Shown here: in pieces, positions 62,251-64,000 of the stretch
Position numbering within the stretch: position 1 is the first letter of the stretch
How the letters are laid out: each line of letters opens with the position of its first letter
From: Rutpela maculata
Taxonomy: Eukaryota; Arthropoda; Insecta; Coleoptera; Cerambycidae
Assembly: GCA_936432065.2 (NCBI GenBank)
Contig: OW386289.2
Coordinates: forward strand, 135,830,015-135,894,014
Reading direction: 5' to 3'
Length of the DNA stretch: 64,000 nt
Notes under the pieces: model-generated
The model's database searches: none
What the model saw: only the letters and a program-made list of their open reading frames with translations
Told to the model about the DNA's origin: nothing
Position numbers and translations under genes: made by a program

Positions 62251-63787
62251 TACCACTGGTCGACATTGTTTATATCATTACTAATCATTACTAATAACTT
62301 TTTTATTCCGCGTCTTACAATGTTAACCACTTATTCATAATTCCAATAATTATTTCGATTCTTTTGTTGAATTTCCTTGATTAAATAAATGAGGAAATAC
62401 AATAGACCAAAAAATATTCTTTTTTTTAATACCACGAATTCTTCTTATCGAAGAACACATAATTCGTTTAATTTAAAAATGTACTTGATTCAAGAAACTT
62501 GTTAAGCAATGTGTGGTTTTCCACAGAGTTGGAAATATAAAGATCAACAATGTAGCAGTAACATTGCTATAATAAAAGCCCGTTAAGGACAGCTATATAT
62601 TTTCTATGAGCTCTAAACAAGAAACCAAAGAGAAATTGTGAAATCTTGGTGCTGAGGTTTATCTGTGATGGTGTGAACTAGCAGGTGGTATTTTCTTAGG
62701 TCTTAGAGGGTCGGCCTGCAAGCCATACGCACTCTCAGACAAACTCCTGCAGATTTATTGTTGTTCCTCCATTACAGTTATTGCCACGGATATGAAAAGC
62801 ATTTTAAAGCATTCCACTCTGGTTTTACGAGTCGGCAAATAAATGTAGCTAATTATAGAAATATGTTAGTTTTTACCTTTTACCCAAAGAAATAGTTTCT
62901 GTCTGCCTATAAATATGATACAGGGTAGGTATAGGACTGAAAGGAAATAATTTCATAAAATCAGAAAATACAAATAAATATCATATAAATAATGAAATCA
63001 TATCATAACGAATAGCCCAGGCGACACAGGAAAAGTAAAATCTCCAAAAATTTGCAAAACGAATAATTTTTTTTAATGAGTTCGTGAAATCGAAACTAGA
63101 AAAAAACCTGAGAAAAACTAGTGGAACACTAATAATTTGTGTAAGATTTCATATTTGCTAAGCAGATAGTAAAGCTAGCGGTGCTTGGAATATCCATGGC
63201 ACCCGCCAATAAAATAAATTTTTCGTCATACCTCCCTCGTAAGTATACTCTAATTATATTGTTTTTTCGATCGTAAGTGACGCTTTATGTACCAAATACT
63301 TGTTACCATTGGTAACGCGTAGTTATTTTTCATAACGTTCCTAGGGAAATAAAGTAAAGGCCATGGCAGGTTAAGATAAGTGTCCGTGCCTTTGCAACCT
63401 TTTTGCGTGTGGTTCCTTCCAGGGATGTATCTTTGCGAAAAATACTACCACAAAAAGTTTTGACCTCAAAAACTTCATAATATCTGGGAAAAATTTTTTT
63501 TTCGAAAATCCGAAAAAAAATTTTTTTTCTTAATCAAGTGAACCAATTTATTTGTATTTCACATATATTGTAAGTATACTCAAGACAATTTATTATTGAT
63601 ATTTTCATGAAATCTTTTCATGAAGAAAACAAAAATTGATGCTTTTGAATTTTTTGAAAAATGTATATACGTACTTACACGTTAGCGACCACCTCTATTT
63701 TTTTACTAATTATACACCATTCAATAAGCTATAACATGTGACGTAGTCAAATTGGCAAAGATAATGTTACGTGCTTAGTAATCACCC
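62251..63787. other. No supported gene
   Basis: AT-rich sequence. A less AT-rich patch at about 62640-62760 shows no recognisable coding block or RNA. Confidence 0.4.
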
Positions 63788-63862
63788 TGTATCGTCGTTT
63801 CGGAAATTATAACACCAGGGTAACACTAAACAATAATGTATTTACTTACATACTAATTACAA
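63788..63862 (-). repeat. Second copy of the LTR edge seen at 33227
   Basis: TGTATCG followed by CGGAAATTATAACACCAGGG and TAACACTAAACA repeats the left end of 33227-33637 with few changes for about 75 bp, then diverges. The match starts at the same base although the flanks differ. Confidence 0.55.
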
Positions 63863-64000
63863 CAAATAAAGAAAAAGAGTATAAATTGGTTAAAAACTCG
63901 ATATATTAATAAATGTATAAATGAACAACTGCTTGGATTATAAGTATTGAAAATTTTATGGAGCAGCCTACGTATTTTTTTGAAATAACGAGATGTATTT

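Noticed and set aside
62008..62256. 82-codon minus-strand frame that looks protein-like
   Set aside because: The opposite strand reads as a Tc1-like transposase C-terminus (ARSPDL, IEHV), so the minus frame is its shadow.

Overview
The window is AT-rich, intron-bearing animal DNA, almost certainly from an insect. Supporting signs are single-copy eukaryotic genes with GT-AG introns, a (TTAGG)-type run, and a dense load of arthropod-style transposons (hAT, PIF/Harbinger, piggyBac-like, mariner/pogo, LINEs, tRNA-derived SINEs, a Ty3/gypsy element). The insect order cannot be fixed from the sequence. Most of the window is repeat-derived.

Three host genes are complete. (1) The origin recognition complex subunit ORC2 is a single uninterrupted reading frame on the minus strand (12427-14010). 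(2) A THAP-domain protein is encoded on the plus strand in four exons (15208-22658, 224 aa); it starts about 1.2 kb from ORC2, head to head. (3) The lysosomal thioesterase PPT2 is encoded on the minus strand in five exons spread over 18.9 kb (37558-56455, 286 aa). All exon phases join cleanly and the Ser-Asp-His triad is visible. One more possible host exon, PGRP-like, lies at 9710-9828 on the minus strand.

Region by region: 1-9.3 kb holds foldback repeats, small MITEs and a PIF/Harbinger element with a transposase remnant. 12.4-14 kb is ORC2. 15.2-22.7 kb is the THAP gene, whose third intron contains degenerate LINEs, one of them split by a 1.16-kb inverted-repeat element. 24-36 kb is a mosaic of LINE tails, SINEs, repeats shared with other parts of the window, and a 3.1-kb DNA transposon with an 8-bp target duplication and a broken transposase. 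37.5-56.5 kb is PPT2. Its last intron carries a 4.7-kb hAT-like element that encloses an intact two-exon tyrosine recombinase gene. Its second intron carries a three-level nest: a pogo/Tigger-like element, split by a Ty3/gypsy element with near-identical LTRs, whose 3' LTR is split by an 874-bp hAT-like element. 57-64 kb holds LINE pieces, a tandem hAT dimer, a foldback with arms of about 0.77 kb, and a Tc1-like remnant.

The most unusual items are: the tyrosine recombinase inside hAT-type ends; the Ty3/gypsy polyprotein that keeps Gag, protease, the integrase zinc finger and the GPY/F region in one frame but lacks reverse transcriptase, RNase H and the integrase catalytic core; and a family of palindromes with related outer ends but different GC-rich centres. 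None of these could be tested against databases here; all comparisons are by eye.
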